From the NCBI GenBank assembly GCA_032622095.1, contig CP136066.1, forward strand, positions 112,305,319-112,369,318: 64,000 nt of DNA, written 5' to 3'. This document shows, one piece after another, positions 25,401 to 37,759 of this stretch. The DNA is from Siphonodentalium dalli (taxonomy: Eukaryota > Mollusca > Scaphopoda > Gadilida > Siphonodentaliidae). Position 1 is the stretch's first letter. Each line of letters opens with the position of its first letter. The position numbers and the translations under genes are program-made. The notes under the pieces are model-generated. The model searched no databases and was not told where the DNA came from. It worked only from the letters and a program-made list of their open reading frames with translations.

Positions 25401-28400
25401 ATGGGAATTACCTGTAAAAAAAAAATTATCTTCTTTATCTCCAGAAGTCTCATGTCATGTGTAGGCAGGGTCTGACTGGCCAACAAACAAATTTATGGAA
25501 CTTTTATTTTATTTTTGGGGGATGATTTACACTTTATGAATGTTTAGCGAATAATGATGATGCCATTATTGATAAGAACAACCAACATTAAATCCTTGTG
25601 GTGCATAAATGTAACCTGGACATAATGAGGCTCAATGTCCACCCTAACCATTATTTAGAGTACAATGTTTGGTTTTTATTTTCAACAACAGTAGATTTAA
25701 AATGGTCATGGGTTGGAATATTTCCAACAGTGGGGCGTTTGGTTGGAAAAGTCCTCAAATTTGAGTAAGAACATTTGAATCCATGCAGTTTCTTAGGGTT
25801 TGGTGCGGGCCGGTTAAGGGGAGGGGTAGACCCCGAAGCCATGATAAATAGTTTTCGCGGCTGGCTCAACTGATTTCGTGGCTGGTTAGCTTGCTTAGCC
25901 GGCTCAGTCGCGACCTTCGTGGCTGACTAAATATGGTGGCTCAGCCGGCTGAGAAGTTATCATTCAGCGTAGTTTCGTTTCCGAAATGTTCCTAATCCCC
26001 GATTATAGACCCCGTTAGTTTTAGCGCTTGTGGTGAACCCGTAGAATTCCAGACCACATGTAATCTTTTGATGTTGGGCTTTTCCATTATGGCGAAAATA
26101 CACGAAGGACTGGCATGGATATACTATGTAGTTTCCCATCTTATCGGTATAAGTTACATTGGGACTTCTGTCGACTTCAGACTGCTATCATCACTGGCAT
26201 CTTGCGATATATGCATGCATCATTGAATGATGAATCCGATAGTAATCATATATAATATTTCAAACTATTTTCTATTCTCTTCTACAGGTTATGTGCATAT
26301 ATTGACAAATGCCAGCGATGTCTAAGACTGGGTCGTGTCGATATAAACAATTTATACTTTAACCCTTTCAATACCGAATGGATGCGCCCATTCAGTTATA
26401 TGAAAGCATGCAGGTTTAAGGTCTATTCCACCTTAAGGGGCCCGGTGTTCTGATAATATAACAACCATGCCATATCCATGTGTGTATGCCAATATTAGGC
26501 AATGCGGTTTAGTTATTTGCGATTCACAGTACAGTTGTGCATGACATATAAGCCCATACACACGGCTCAGCCATTTTAAAATTCCGGCGGCAGAGATTTT
26601 TTCATGTGGCTGGTGTTAGAGATAATATGGCTGGCGGCGGCATGTGGCAATATGGCTGGTGGTGTGCGACGGCGGCTTCGGGCTCTAGGGAGGGGTGAGC
26701 AATTAGAAAATCTAAATTTGAAACCCTTTTCACTGAATATTAAATATTCGGTGAAAAATATCTATACATGCCTCTAGGTTCATTGAGTTTGGCATTTTAT
26801 TTAATTAAATGGGGGAGGGTACACTTGGATGTTGGACACCAGAAACTGTACCTGGAGTAATTGTGGAGGGGGAGAGGTAAAATAATGAATTTCATCCAAT
26901 CGAAAGTAACTTACCCTCAGACCTATGTGTTTCATTCTCATTCTTCTCCAATGACAAGTATTCATAATAATTTCTCATATTAAAAAATAATTGAATGGCT
27001 ATATAAATAAGAGTTAATATGATGATCCAATTCGTGTTTTTTAATGGACGTTCTTAGCATGCACGATCACCCATATATTGTTGAGTATAGAGTTAGGCGG
27101 ATTTATTGGCATGTTGTTTAATAGAAAATTGGGGTAATCAGACAATATGCATGTAAGATAACTCGCATATTGATATATAGTTGGTCAATCGATTCCGAAA
27201 TGCACACTGAGCAAAGTTCCGTGATGTGTTGTCTCACTCCAATGGTGGGTAAGATAATTACTTATTTCGCTCAATGGTATTGATGTTATGAAAAGATCCC
27301 AGCATGTGAATGACACCACCATTTGACCTTTTGCTCAGTAGGTAATTATTACATCTCCTCTCCAAGTTGAGCTACAGTGTCATTGACACCTTCATTTATT
27401 ATTTGTAAATATTTATGAACACATGGTTTTGATGTTGCTTTAATACTGCCAGCAGATAATATTTATGAAAATAACTATTTTGAGTATTCCCAACAACAGA
27501 GTGTTCCACATCACTTTAAAAACTGGGTCTGGCCTTATGTTAGCAATGTTATCAACCATTTCATAAAATGTATATAAATTTGTCTATGTCATGTTATTTC
27601 TTCAATTTTTGGTGGATTGGCACAGCTATCAAGCATGATAAGAACATGTCAACTGTGACTGTGAGGTTGATTGGATTAATTTTAGAGTTATCTCTCTTCC
27701 TTTACTATGAATACTTTAATATGACCATACCATATGCAGCCAAAGTTGGCCCCACTGGGACAATCACACCTCTAAAATTAATTAAAGTTAATTGTTGAGC
27801 AGTATTCATTAGTGAGATCTCACAGACGTGTAATTGCCATCATCTTTAAACAAACATTGTACATTCATGCTAAAATATTTTGCATGTGTAATGTGGTAGT
27901 TGGGAAGATATAGGTTGAAACATACAAGGGAGACCAGTATACTGCATTCTGACCTTATATACTCTTAAAAATCTCATAGCAATTTGTAGCTATTTTCAAC
28001 TGTTTGCTCATGAGTGATACAGGTCAAGTTCGGTCATGGCCATGGTCCAATGATTTTTACAAAGGTATGCCCCTTGTTTGACTTAGAAATCTAATATTTT
28101 AGGTTATCTGGATGATAATTTGAGCAATATTCAACAGAATTTCTTGATATTTGGTCAATTGTATGTGGTTCACATTTAATAAAACGCAGGTCAAATTTGA
28201 AAATGGTCATGACCCAATGAATTTTGACAGAGTTTTGTGCCTTTTGCGACTCAGAAAAAGTAATTTTTGGGTTGTCCGGATGATAATTTGAAATTTTTTC
28301 AACAGAATTTCTTGATATCTGATAAATGTTTGAGATCAGAAATCACAAGTCAAGTTAAAATTTTGTCATGGTCAAATGATTTATGATGGACTTTGTTTGA

Positions 28401-31400
28401 CTAAGAAATCATAATATTTGCATGTCTAATTGATAACTTGAGCAATGTTCAAAAGAATCTCTTGGTATTTGAGAACACGCATATCATCGTCAAATAGAGC
28501 CATATTTGTGCCAGAATTTGATTTTGTTCTTTAAAAAAAGCCAATGTCCCAAAAAAAAAATCCACGTCGTGGGGTATCCAACATTTTATTCTAACTGAGC
28601 TAAGTGAAATTGCCATCTGGTTAAGATTTGAAATGTTTATCGTAATCGTTAGCAGATTTTCAACACTATTCAAGCTATTTAAACCAACTCCAAGTCATGT
28701 TTCAAAGTAAAGTTTTTTGAATCAGTCAATTATACACTGTATATCTTTTTTCAGACCCAACTGTATATCAGGGCATGGGCAGATTAACTTTCAGTGGGTT
28801 ATTGAATGCCTTAGATGGGGTGGCATCTTCAGAAGGAAGGATTGTGTTTATGACAACAAATTACGTGGAAAGGTAAATATTCTTCATCAATCTGATACTT
28901 CTTGTTGATGCAATGCTATGAGTATCGGGATAATCTTCATTCCAGTTTTATCCACAGAGTAGCAAGAGAATATATCATTATGATTTGTTCACAGTCACTC
29001 CATTTCTTTACTCCCTTCTTACAGTGATATAAGGCACTCACAGTGGGTAAATGTGAAAAATCAAAAGGATTTGGAAATCAATTACCAATAAGAAGAACAT
29101 AGAAAAATAGATAGACCTTGTTCTTACTTATAATATTAATAAGGCACCAATGACGCATGTTGTAACCAAATTGTGTGTAAACATTTTTGTTACAGTGCCA
29201 CTCATGTTTTCTATAAATATCACTATTTGCAATTGCAAATCTAATGTTTTAGTTTAAAATCTGTGTTTTCTGGAATACTTTCATTGGTATCCCCTTTTGT
29301 AACATAAAGATTCATGATGTGATCTGAATTGCTCATGTTTATGTACAAAAGGGCAGACTAATGAAAGTATTCCAGAAAACACAGATTTGATTTGCAATTG
29401 CAACTGGTGATATTTGTTAATAAAATGGCTGGCACTGTGAAAGTTGTTTACATAGCAAAAGTCTTAACATGAGATATATATCGTTATTGGAGAGTTATCT
29501 ATAATAACAATAAGAAACAAGTCTATATATATTTCTACGTTCTTCGTAATGATGAATGTTATGATTTTTCACATTTTTCCACTGTGAATGCCTTATGTCC
29601 CTGTAATTTCTTTCTCGGCATGATGTAGTGCTGAACAAATACAGCCAACCAACCAACAGCCTATTATTTGCAATCACAGATGGCTGACTGATGCTGATTC
29701 TAATAGATATCTAATATATTTAAGAATTGAATGTAGTGGGGTGTGTGTTTTTGGGGGATACTGTGCTGTGGTCATTGGGGCACATTGTGTAAACAGCAAA
29801 GCGGTTTGCCTCCCAACAATCACAGCGCTGTATCAATAACACACACATCCACTACGTTGCTTATATTTATAGCTTTTTGATGATTTATTGCAATAATGAA
29901 CTTTTAAAAGCATGCCCAGTTATTCTGCTGACCATTTTTAGTGATTAGGTCAACAATTTGTGATGTCATGTTCGTGTTATGGTCTGTGTTATTGGGATAT
30001 ATTTACATACTAAGTGTTGTCATCACTAAATCCAGCATTCTGATTGGTCGGTGCCCACGTGGCTAGTTGCAATTATTTCTCAGTGAATGCGCAACAGCTA
30101 ATAACTGCAAGCTCATAACACATCGATACGTCATTTGGGTTTGGAAAGACGAACGCGTAATGTTTTGGGCGCATTTGGATTCACGCAGGATTGACTTAAT
30201 AAATTGTCGGGTTTCAACTTATGCCAAGGGTGCTGTGGGATATTTTGGGCTGGTTTTGTCAGGATACACTTTTCGATTTAAATACATTTACAAAAGTGGC
30301 TTTTTCGCTAAATGTATATAAATATAAGGATTAACTGTCATGTCGACTGTTTTTATGGAGATGTAACCGTGAGGTAAGTGGTCATAACTTGTATGTAAAA
30401 CCCTTCGGGTTTTATACAAGTTATGACCACTTACCTCACGGTTACATCTCCATAAAAACAGTCCACATGACAGTTAATCCTTATATGAAACAGGTGACAT
30501 AATTGGCAGTTAACCAATCACTGAACAGGATTTAGTGTAACACAGAGGAGCTATGTAAATATAATATTTTAAAACCTGTGAATAAACCTTGCAAACACTT
30601 CACATGCACGTACATCAGGCCTTAAGATTCAACGAGAATCACCAAATCGATTCTCGTAATGATTTTTGCGAAACATTTAAATTTTCAGTGCTATATGACT
30701 AACATGATTCATCATTTGATTCTCTCAAAATGAAATGTATTTTGAGCCCTGGTACATTACTTCACTACATGGATAACCCTTTCTTTACAATGACTACTTT
30801 TATAACTGATGGGAGAATCCATTTTGCAAAGAAAGGGTTGATGTATGTACAATCTGAAAAATACACACATCGCTGATACTCGTTCCTTTATATTTCCCTC
30901 GCAACCTACTTTTTCAAAGAAGCTACTGTGACTGAGTCCCCGACAAATTGTCAACAGAATAAACTGATCAGACTAATGTTCAATTATCAATACTGGTCAT
31001 TATCTGCCGCAATATTCATGACAGAGTACATAACTATGTTGACATTCAGATATATTTACATTAGGGTCCTGCAAATTGGTGGTTTACAGTCAAATTGTAT
31101 CTCAAATCGAATCGGGGTGAGATTTTCAAATCAAATCAAATCTCAAATCAAATATATACATGACCCACACCTGGGTATCAAAATTCTGATTTCAGCAAAC
31201 CTAGGTAACATAATGCCAGTTTTATGAAATTTAGTGCCAAAAAGCAGTACCGGTATTACTTTGTGTACTGGGTAAAATGGGGTTATGGCATTACAAGTAT
31301 GTTGGGTTGGCAATGGAACATGTTAAGTTTCAGTAGCAAAAAGAAATCTTCTCATCTTCAAATTATAACAGTTGGTAAAGTTTGTATTTCGAAAATCATG

Positions 31401-32662
31401 AACAATGTAAGTCTGCAAACTTTTACATTTCAAGAATTCCTAGACGAACATATCTCCGGTTAATTAAGATTGCTCACATTCGTAAAATGATTTCAATATT
31501 TCCAATGGCTCCCATGTTGTGGGAAGGTATGCTAGACATCAATGCAGCAAGACAAAAACAGCAAGTTAGGCTAAAATTATAGGCACTTTTCTAATAGACA
31601 TATATAGTTAGATTTGAAATTTAGACAAGGCATCTTCAACATCATGTCCTTTTTCACCCACAAGACCGCCAAGAGGGTGATTTGAAAATATTTGAATCCT
31701 ATGATCAAATCAAATCGTGCTGAGATTCGAAGGGCCCTAATTTACATACACCTAATAATGCTTCTGCTTTTATCATAGCCTTACGCTAACCACGCCCATT
31801 GAGTCAATTTGGTCATAACTTTATAAAATACATTCTGGCGTCATTTTTAGCCATCATATTGCAATAACCACCGTATTCCCGTAAATCACCTGTGATGATT
31901 GGACATTCACTAAATATTGGGAATGGAATAAACAATTAAATTTAGTAATTTATTTAAAAGCCCACATAATATGTGAATGCCCAGATCACATTATGTACAA
32001 CATATTCCATATGATATACCATTTATCCTGGAATCCATCGTAATTCACAACAAAGAGATAGGGTTATTCCCCTTCTTTTGAGAATAATAGACTGGCAGTA
32101 CAAACCAGATTGAAATTAAGCACAGAACACACTTCGGTACCTTGACAAAAACAACATGTTCACAGTTTATTTGACTGGATAAGTTGATAATACAATGTAT
32201 TGGAGCTTCCTCTTTCAAATGGTGTATAATATGGAATATGTTGTATATATTGATCTGGGGATTTGAAAATTACGTGGGCCATTAAGCATGTAAATATAAG
32301 TTATAAACGACTGACTCAACGTGGTCACTGGGTTTTTATTGTGATAAAAATTATAAAAACTGATCGCCCACATAATTATTCATTTTCTTTTTGTTTTGTG
32401 CTTCTTCAGATTAGATGCTGCATTAATCAGACCTGGAAGGATTGATTGGAAGGAAAAAATTGACAATTGTTCCCAGTATCAAACAGAACAGATGTTTACC
32501 AGGTTCTATCCAGAAAATAGTGACAAATCTTCCGAGTTTGCAAATGCTGTGCTCGCTGAAAAGCAACCTGTGAGTGCTGCACAGATTCAAGGCCACTTCA
32601 TGTTACACAGATCGGACTATGAAAGTGCCATCGCCAATGCACATACAATAGCTTCACTATAG
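22448..32662 (+). CDS. BCS1L: BCS1L, mitochondrial AAA-ATPase chaperone of complex III
   Basis: Coding exons: 22448-23180, 23967-24122, 28755-28872 and 32410-32662, all with GT-AG introns and phases 1, 1 and 2. They total 419 codons, the length of vertebrate BCS1L. The product sits in the mitochondrial inner membrane and translocates the folded Rieske iron-sulphur protein into complex III. Visible features are a short N-terminal membrane segment (about residues 16-33) followed by basic residues that act as internal targeting signal; the BCS1-specific region; Walker A GPPGCGKS (230-237); Walker B IILLEDID (278-285); sensor-1 MTTN (329-332); arginine fingers in LIRPGR (R343, R346); and a C-terminal small domain. 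The first donor is GTTGGT, which is unusual but gives the conserved ALAGEL join. No frameshift or stop was found, so the gene looks intact. Confidence 0.97.
23181..23966 (+). other. BCS1L intron 1
   Basis: 786 bases. Contains diverged 'ttccaac'-type palindromic repeats like those at 3580-3950. No nested gene. Confidence 0.9.
24123..28754 (+). other. BCS1L intron 2
   Basis: 4632 bases with donor GTATGT and acceptor TTTTTTCAG. Holds a fragment of the piggyBac-like MITE (24148-24235), a second fragment near 26360, GGC-rich 'ggctggcggcggc' sequence near 26630, and three decayed units of the 'ggatgataatttg' tandem family at 28020-28450. No nested gene seen. Confidence 0.9.
28020..28450. repeat. 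Decayed tandem repeat inside BCS1L intron 2
   Basis: Three units spaced about 150-180 bases with 'ggatgataatttga', 'caggtcaa(g/a)tt' and 'tttgactta(a/g)aaat'. It is the same family as 18010-18730. Confidence 0.6.
29022..29603. mobile_element. Tc1/mariner-like MITE in BCS1L intron 3
   Basis: TA at 29020-29021 and 29604-29605 flank ends CAGTGATATAAGGC and the complement of CAGGGACATAAGGC. Outer arms run through 'actcacagtgg' and 'aaatgtgaaaaatca'. An inner pair of longer arms (about 29175-29290 and 29345-29460) shares 'aaaacacagattt', 'gcaattgcaa' and 'gtattccaga'. Non-coding. Confidence 0.7.
30322..30486. mobile_element. Near-perfect 165-bp palindrome in BCS1L intron 3
   Basis: Arms of about 80 bases meet at a three-base loop near 30404 (CCC-TTC-GGG). 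Differences are one substitution (GTCGACTG versus GTGGACTG) and a two-base indel near the tip. Ends are ATATAAGG and CCTTATAT. A TA duplication is possible but the flanks are too AT-rich to prove it. The transcript would fold into a long hairpin. Confidence 0.7.
31062..31739. mobile_element. hAT-like non-autonomous element in BCS1L intron 3
   Basis: Begins TAGGGTCCTGC and ends in the complement of TAGGGCCCTTC. Exact 8-bp duplications ATTTACAT lie at 31054-31061 and 31740-31747. An 8-bp TSD with TAGGG ends fits the hAT superfamily. The inside is AT-rich with many 'aatcaaatc' repeats near both ends and no transposase. Confidence 0.75.
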
Positions 32663-32695
32663 TATTAACAATATTATAGTGCTGTTAGTTGTTGA

Positions 32696-32701
32696 AATAA
32701 A
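32696..32701 (+). terminator. BCS1L: BCS1L polyadenylation signal
   Basis: AATAAA lies 34 bases past the stop codon, giving a very short 3' untranslated region if used. Confidence 0.6.
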
Positions 32702-33145
32702 GTGAACTGAGGAATTCTTAATTGGCTGATTGATGTTTAGATGGACGAACCTCCAAATTATGTCCACATTAATAAGAAGGATGGATAAGATATTGATATC
32801 TGCTTCATGCCCTATCACGATGCAATTAGCAATTAATTCTCATTATTTTGATATGTGACATGGCCCCATACTCCAAACATACTTCTTTGTTTATTATCCC
32901 TACCCCTAAACAGAATCCACCGAAAACTCACATGGGTACTGCAAGATACAATGTCAGTTTTCATATTTTGTGCACAGATCTTGCAGATAATTCTTAATAT
33001 TGGTGTGAAAAAGATCCCTGCACACCACGAACATAATTTCAATTCTGTAAAAATTTTGTCTAGGTTAGGCCATATGTCTTGTATTTTAACTGGACTAACT
33101 GCATGAGATCCAGATAGGAGCTCTCCGAACATCTGAAGTGACATA

Positions 33146-33357
33146 CAGTAATGCCCTAAAAATCGACTCCTTAACCACAGTAGAATTAATAGTAATTTTT
33201 CAGGATTTAGTTGGAAATATGGCTTGTTGTCATTCACCGGAAAGCTCTCAGTGAGAGCTCTCCGATGAATGGCAACAAGCCATATTTCCAACTAAATCCT
33301 GAAAAATTACAATTAATTCTACTGTGGTTAAGGAGTCGATTATTTAGGGCATTTCTG
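33146..33357. mobile_element. Palindromic Tc1/mariner-like MITE, 212 bp
   Basis: TA at 33144-33145 and 33358-33359 flank ends CAGTAATGCCC and GGGCATTTCTG. Arms of about 95 bases are nearly identical ('ggatttagttggaaatatgg' and its complement), with the loop near 33240. A minus-strand open frame of 152 codons across this region is only the result of the palindrome. A half copy is at about 21395-21465. Confidence 0.8.
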
Positions 33358-33726
33358 TATTAGAGATTACATTAGTGATGTAGGTTCCTGGCCATGGAAC
33401 GGGTTAATTAAAGGGATCCAAGGCCTTCACATTGGGTAAATGTGCAACAATTATAAAAGTCTGTAAAAACACCACCACCAAGAAGAACATGAAGAAATAT
33501 ATTAGTAATACATTAGTTAGCAGTGTTGAAAGTTCTCCAATAATGAACTTTCACGTGTCAAAACCATTGTTATGTAAACCAAACTGTTATAGTGATTTGT
33601 TAACAAACATTACTAAATAAATTGTGTATAGTAAGTTCAAATTTTATAATCTAAATATTATTTTCAATTGTTAAATGTCAAGGTTTGATTAAACTTTGTT
33701 ACGTTATTGGAATAATTGGACATTAA

Positions 33727-34076
33727 AGGTACTCAATCCGATCAGAGGGTCCTATCTTACTATTTCTTTCAAAATTGCGTTATTATTACCACTTGATTTT
33801 AGAGTTATCCATCCTTGTCTGTTTGAATAGTGTTTTGGTGTACACATCTCGAGCAGATTACGAAGTTAAGGGCAATTATTAGTACTCATCTCGAGAAAAT
33901 AACAAATTTCAAAAATCAATATCTAATAACTCTGAGCTTTGTTTGATGGGTTCCTCGACTCGAATCAAATATTTTTTAACCCCAAAGCCAAAGAAATAGT
34001 AATATAGGACCCTCTGATCGGATTGTTGTTGTTGGAATCTGTTGAGATGGGGACCCTCTGATCGGATTGAGTACCT
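33727..34076. mobile_element. TTAA-flanked MITE, AGGTACTC family, copy 2
   Basis: TTAA at 33723-33726 and 34077-34080. The TIRs are exact over at least 26 bases from AGGTACTCAATCCGATC inward. It shares internal blocks with copy 1, such as 'cttgattttagagttat', 'catccttgtctgtttgaata' and 'gaatcaaatattttt', but is about 120 bases shorter. Confidence 0.8.
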
Positions 34077-34399
34077 TTAATCAATAATGCCACTGTAACC
34101 AGTTGTAACAGCAACATCTACATAATATAACAATAATTTTGATATGCGAAATCTTGTTAATAGAGAGCTATTAATAATGAAAATTAGAACAATTTAGATA
34201 TATTTTAAATATACTTGTTGATGATAGTTAATTACAGATTTTATAACATTTATTTTATTTCACATGCATCAACCCACTTCGAAGTATTGTGTCCCTTTAA
34301 CACTCGAGATTCCACGCTAAATGCACTGAACTTGATGACATGACATAAGTTGCTTATTCCTTATTGGAGATTCGATTTTGCGTTGTTGGATGGCCATTG

Positions 34400-35155
34400 A
34401 CGAATAATTAAGATTTGACACAAAAGGTTACAACCCAACCCACTGGGTTTCCATACCATACCACCAAAAGTGGTGAAATGCTCAAAATTGAATTTCTGGT
34501 CCAACTTTCACAAACTAATGGGCATTGTATGGTGGCCGTTGATGAACTCAATAATAAGATTCCACTCAAAATGTGTACCACCCAACCCACTGGGTTTCCA
34601 TACTGTACACCCAAAGTGGTAAAATGCCAAAAATCACATTTTTTGGTCCGATTTTCACGGAATAAATGGCATTGTAGGGTGGCCATTGACGAATAATTAA
34701 GATTCCACCCAAAAAGGTTACCATCAACCCACTGGGTTTCCATACCATACACCATTCAATGCCATTTATTTCTTGAAATTCTGTGCAGAAAATGCGATTT
34801 TGAGCATTTCACCACTTTGGGTTTCCATACTGTACCACCCAAAACAGTGAAATATGCTCAAAATCACATTTCTGGTCCGATTTTCACCGATTTCACCGAT
34901 TTTCACCCTACAATGCCGTTTATTCCGTGAAAATCGGACCAGAAATACGATGTTGGGCATTTTACCAGCTTGCGTGGTACGTTATGGAAACCCAGTGGGT
35001 TGGGTGGTAAAAGTTTTGGGTGGAATCTTAATTATTCATTAACGGCCATCCTAAAGTGTGTTTATTATGTGAAAATTGGACTATAAATTCGATTTTGGGC
35101 ATTTCACCACTTTGAGTGGCACAGTATGGAAACCCAGTGGGTTGGGTGGTAACCT
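34400..35155. repeat. Left satellite array, monomer ~150 bp, orientation switch
   Basis: About five units. Units up to about 34760 read on the minus strand and those from about 34860 on the plus strand, so the array contains its own inversion point. Confidence 0.8.
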
Positions 35156-35159
35156 TTTT

Positions 35160-37300
35160 AGCTCACCTGAGACGAAGTCTCCGGTGGAGCTATAGTCATC
35201 ACTCCTCATCTGTCGTCCGTCCATCCGTCCGTCAACAATTCTTTAAACATCTTCTCATCTGAAACCATCAAACCGATTGGGTTTATATTTGGTGTGGATG
35301 TTCCCTAGGTGACTCTTATTCAGATTTGTTCAAATGAGGTCACCAAGTCAAATAGTTTTGATGTCAGGACCATAACTATTTTTCCACATAGTAATTCTTA
35401 AAACGACTTCTTTTCTGAAGTTGTCGGGCCGAATGGGTTCATATTTGGTATGAGGGTACCTTGGGTGACTGGTTCAGATTTGTTCAAATGAGGTCACTGG
35501 GTCAAATGTGGGTGGATGTGTGAAGATTTTTTTTTTTTAGATTTAATTTAACTTATTGCTCTATTTTATTTTTAATAAATAATTTTTTTTTATTAAATAA
35601 AATATTTTTTATTTAAATAAAATATTTTTTATTTAAATAAAATAAAAAATATTTAATTAAAATTTTGAAGAACGTATGACATTACATCATCCGGGGGGGG
35701 GGGGTAGGTACCTCTAGTCACCCCACTAAATTTGGTTGAAATCAGGGGTTTGTGAGAAAACATGAACAGACAGATGTACAGAAATGTTCAGTAAGTTCCA
35801 TATCCTTGCATTCCCAAGCCATCTCTGCTCTGTACCACCAAACATGGTAGACACATGTTGTTTATAAAACAGTGTCAGATTTATAGATAACATAACTTCT
35901 GTGGCTATAGCAGAGTCCCCTGGGAGTGTCTTCATGTCATTCATAATTAAAATGAGATTAATAGTGTTGAACATTTGTTTTCTAAAGCTGTCAATCTTGC
36001 ACCATGATTGTTTACAATACCCTGGTCATTAATATCAGATTAAATTCCTTTTCTCAAAGCTGTAATTAAGTGTGTCTGGCATTTGTAGAATGAGGTTCCC
36101 AGAGGGTGAATTTAATTATGCTACCCTGCACAGCATGCTAGTATTGCTAAATACACCCTTTGAGGGCCTCATTCTGCTTAGGCCTCATCTTCTGGGAAGT
36201 ATCCAGAGTCTCAAATTGACATTTTTAGCAGCTTTTTTCCCTTCTGTTAAGATTCTAAAATGCATAATTGAGGTGTGAAATGGGTGTGCATACTGTCATA
36301 CGCCATCAACTTCAGCTGGAGAACTTCTGTCTGTCCCCAGATCTCCCATAGCAGTTGATGACTAAGTAAGATTGGGTTCCCAGATGGTGAATTTGGTGAT
36401 GCTAGCCCACCTTACAGAATAGCATCACTACATTCACCCTTTTGGGACCTCAGACACACTAAATTCACGCTTGGCTGTTCCAATATTATTTTCCTTGCTG
36501 GCATGTTTAGATCTGTTCCAATTGGGTCCTTTTTGGAAAATCAATCAACTTCAACTCTTAAAAGCGAATGTTTAAAATTATTAGATGAATAGATATCAGA
36601 GATGGGGATTCATGTTTAGGTATAAGAGAATTAGCTCTGCCCCACCCACATAACCTGTATCTATGCTGTACGCTACTGGTATATTAAGATAATGTCATAT
36701 TCTTGCAGGGATGTCCCCACAATGTTGGGGGGGGGGGGGTGATTTACAGATTTGTTCAATGAAATGTAATTTTTAAGCTCGCCTGAGACGAAGCTATAGT
36801 CATCACTTCTCATCTGTCTCCTGTGCATCTGTCTGTCCATCCATCCATCTGTCAACAATTCTTTGAACATCTTCTCTAGATCATAAGACTGAATGGGTTC
36901 ATATTTGGTGTGGATGTTCCCTTGGTGACTCACATTCATATTTGTTCAAATGAGGTCTGTCAAATGGTTGTGAAGCCAGGGCCATAACTCTTGCCCTCCA
37001 AGTAATTCTTAAAAATAACTTCTTATGTACCATCAGGTTGAATGGGTTCATATTTGGTATGAAGGGTCATTGGGTGACTGGATTTCAGATTTGTTCAAAT
37101 GGGTCACTTGTTTTAAATGGGGTTTCAAATTTATTCAGATGGGATCACCAGATTAAATAGGGTGGGACCAGGGACATAACTGTATGTCTCTATGGTAATA
37201 CTTAAAATGTCTTCTCAAGAGAGGTTGGACTATTTAGCTTACATATAGTATGGAGGATCCTTAATGACTGAGATTCAGATTTGTTAACATGATTCAACCT
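35160..37300. repeat. Two copies of a mollusc-type dispersed repeat between the arrays
   Basis: Copies begin 'gctcacctgagacgaagtct' (35161) and 'gctcgcctgagacgaagcta' (36777). Both continue through 'agtcatcact', 'gtcaacaattctttgaacat'-type sequence, 'gggttcatatttggt' and 'gttccct'. Between them are an A/T-only stretch near 35550-35660, G runs near 35693 and 36727, and a hairpin-prone 'gttcccaga(g/t)ggtgaattt' repeat at 36090-36450 that recurs at 56220-56620. Confidence 0.7.
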
Positions 37301-37759
37301 GTTAAGAAATGATGGGGCTATGGGGACTTAACACTTTTGTGTCTAATAAAATCATTAAAATACAAAATTCTTTAAAACATCTACCTTGGAACTACCTGAC
37401 TGATTAATCTGACATACCTATATGGTGTTTTTGGGTCCATGGATAATTGTGCTTCAAACTAAATAGTTTTATAAAAAGGCGCTTGTGAGATTGGAAACTT
37501 CCAACAATTGAGAAAGTTTGTGAGATGTCGGTTGTGAAATTCCAACCAAAGACTTGAGAGTCTGGAGCCCAGTCAGGAAGGGACATGAGCTGGATGAGGG
37601 AGGGGGTGATCAGTAGTGTACAGTTGGTAATTTAAAAGTAGGTATTCACCGATCTACATACATGAAGCCTCTCTATCCACATATCCTGTTTAGATCTACT
37701 TATTTTAAAGTGATTATGAAAAGTTCTGACTGTTATGGTCTCCCGAGTCCCAGTCTTTG

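Larger units (their letters stand above)
28873..32409 (+). other. BCS1L intron 3
   Basis: 3537 bases, donor GTAAAT, acceptor CTTCTTCAG. It carries three separate insertions, annotated individually: an inverted-repeat MITE (29022-29603), a palindrome (30322-30486) and a hAT-like element (31062-31739). Confidence 0.9.

Noticed and set aside
32833-33291. 152-codon minus-strand open frame
   Set aside because: It runs through the palindromic MITE at 33146-33357 and has no domain; the length comes from the repeat structure.
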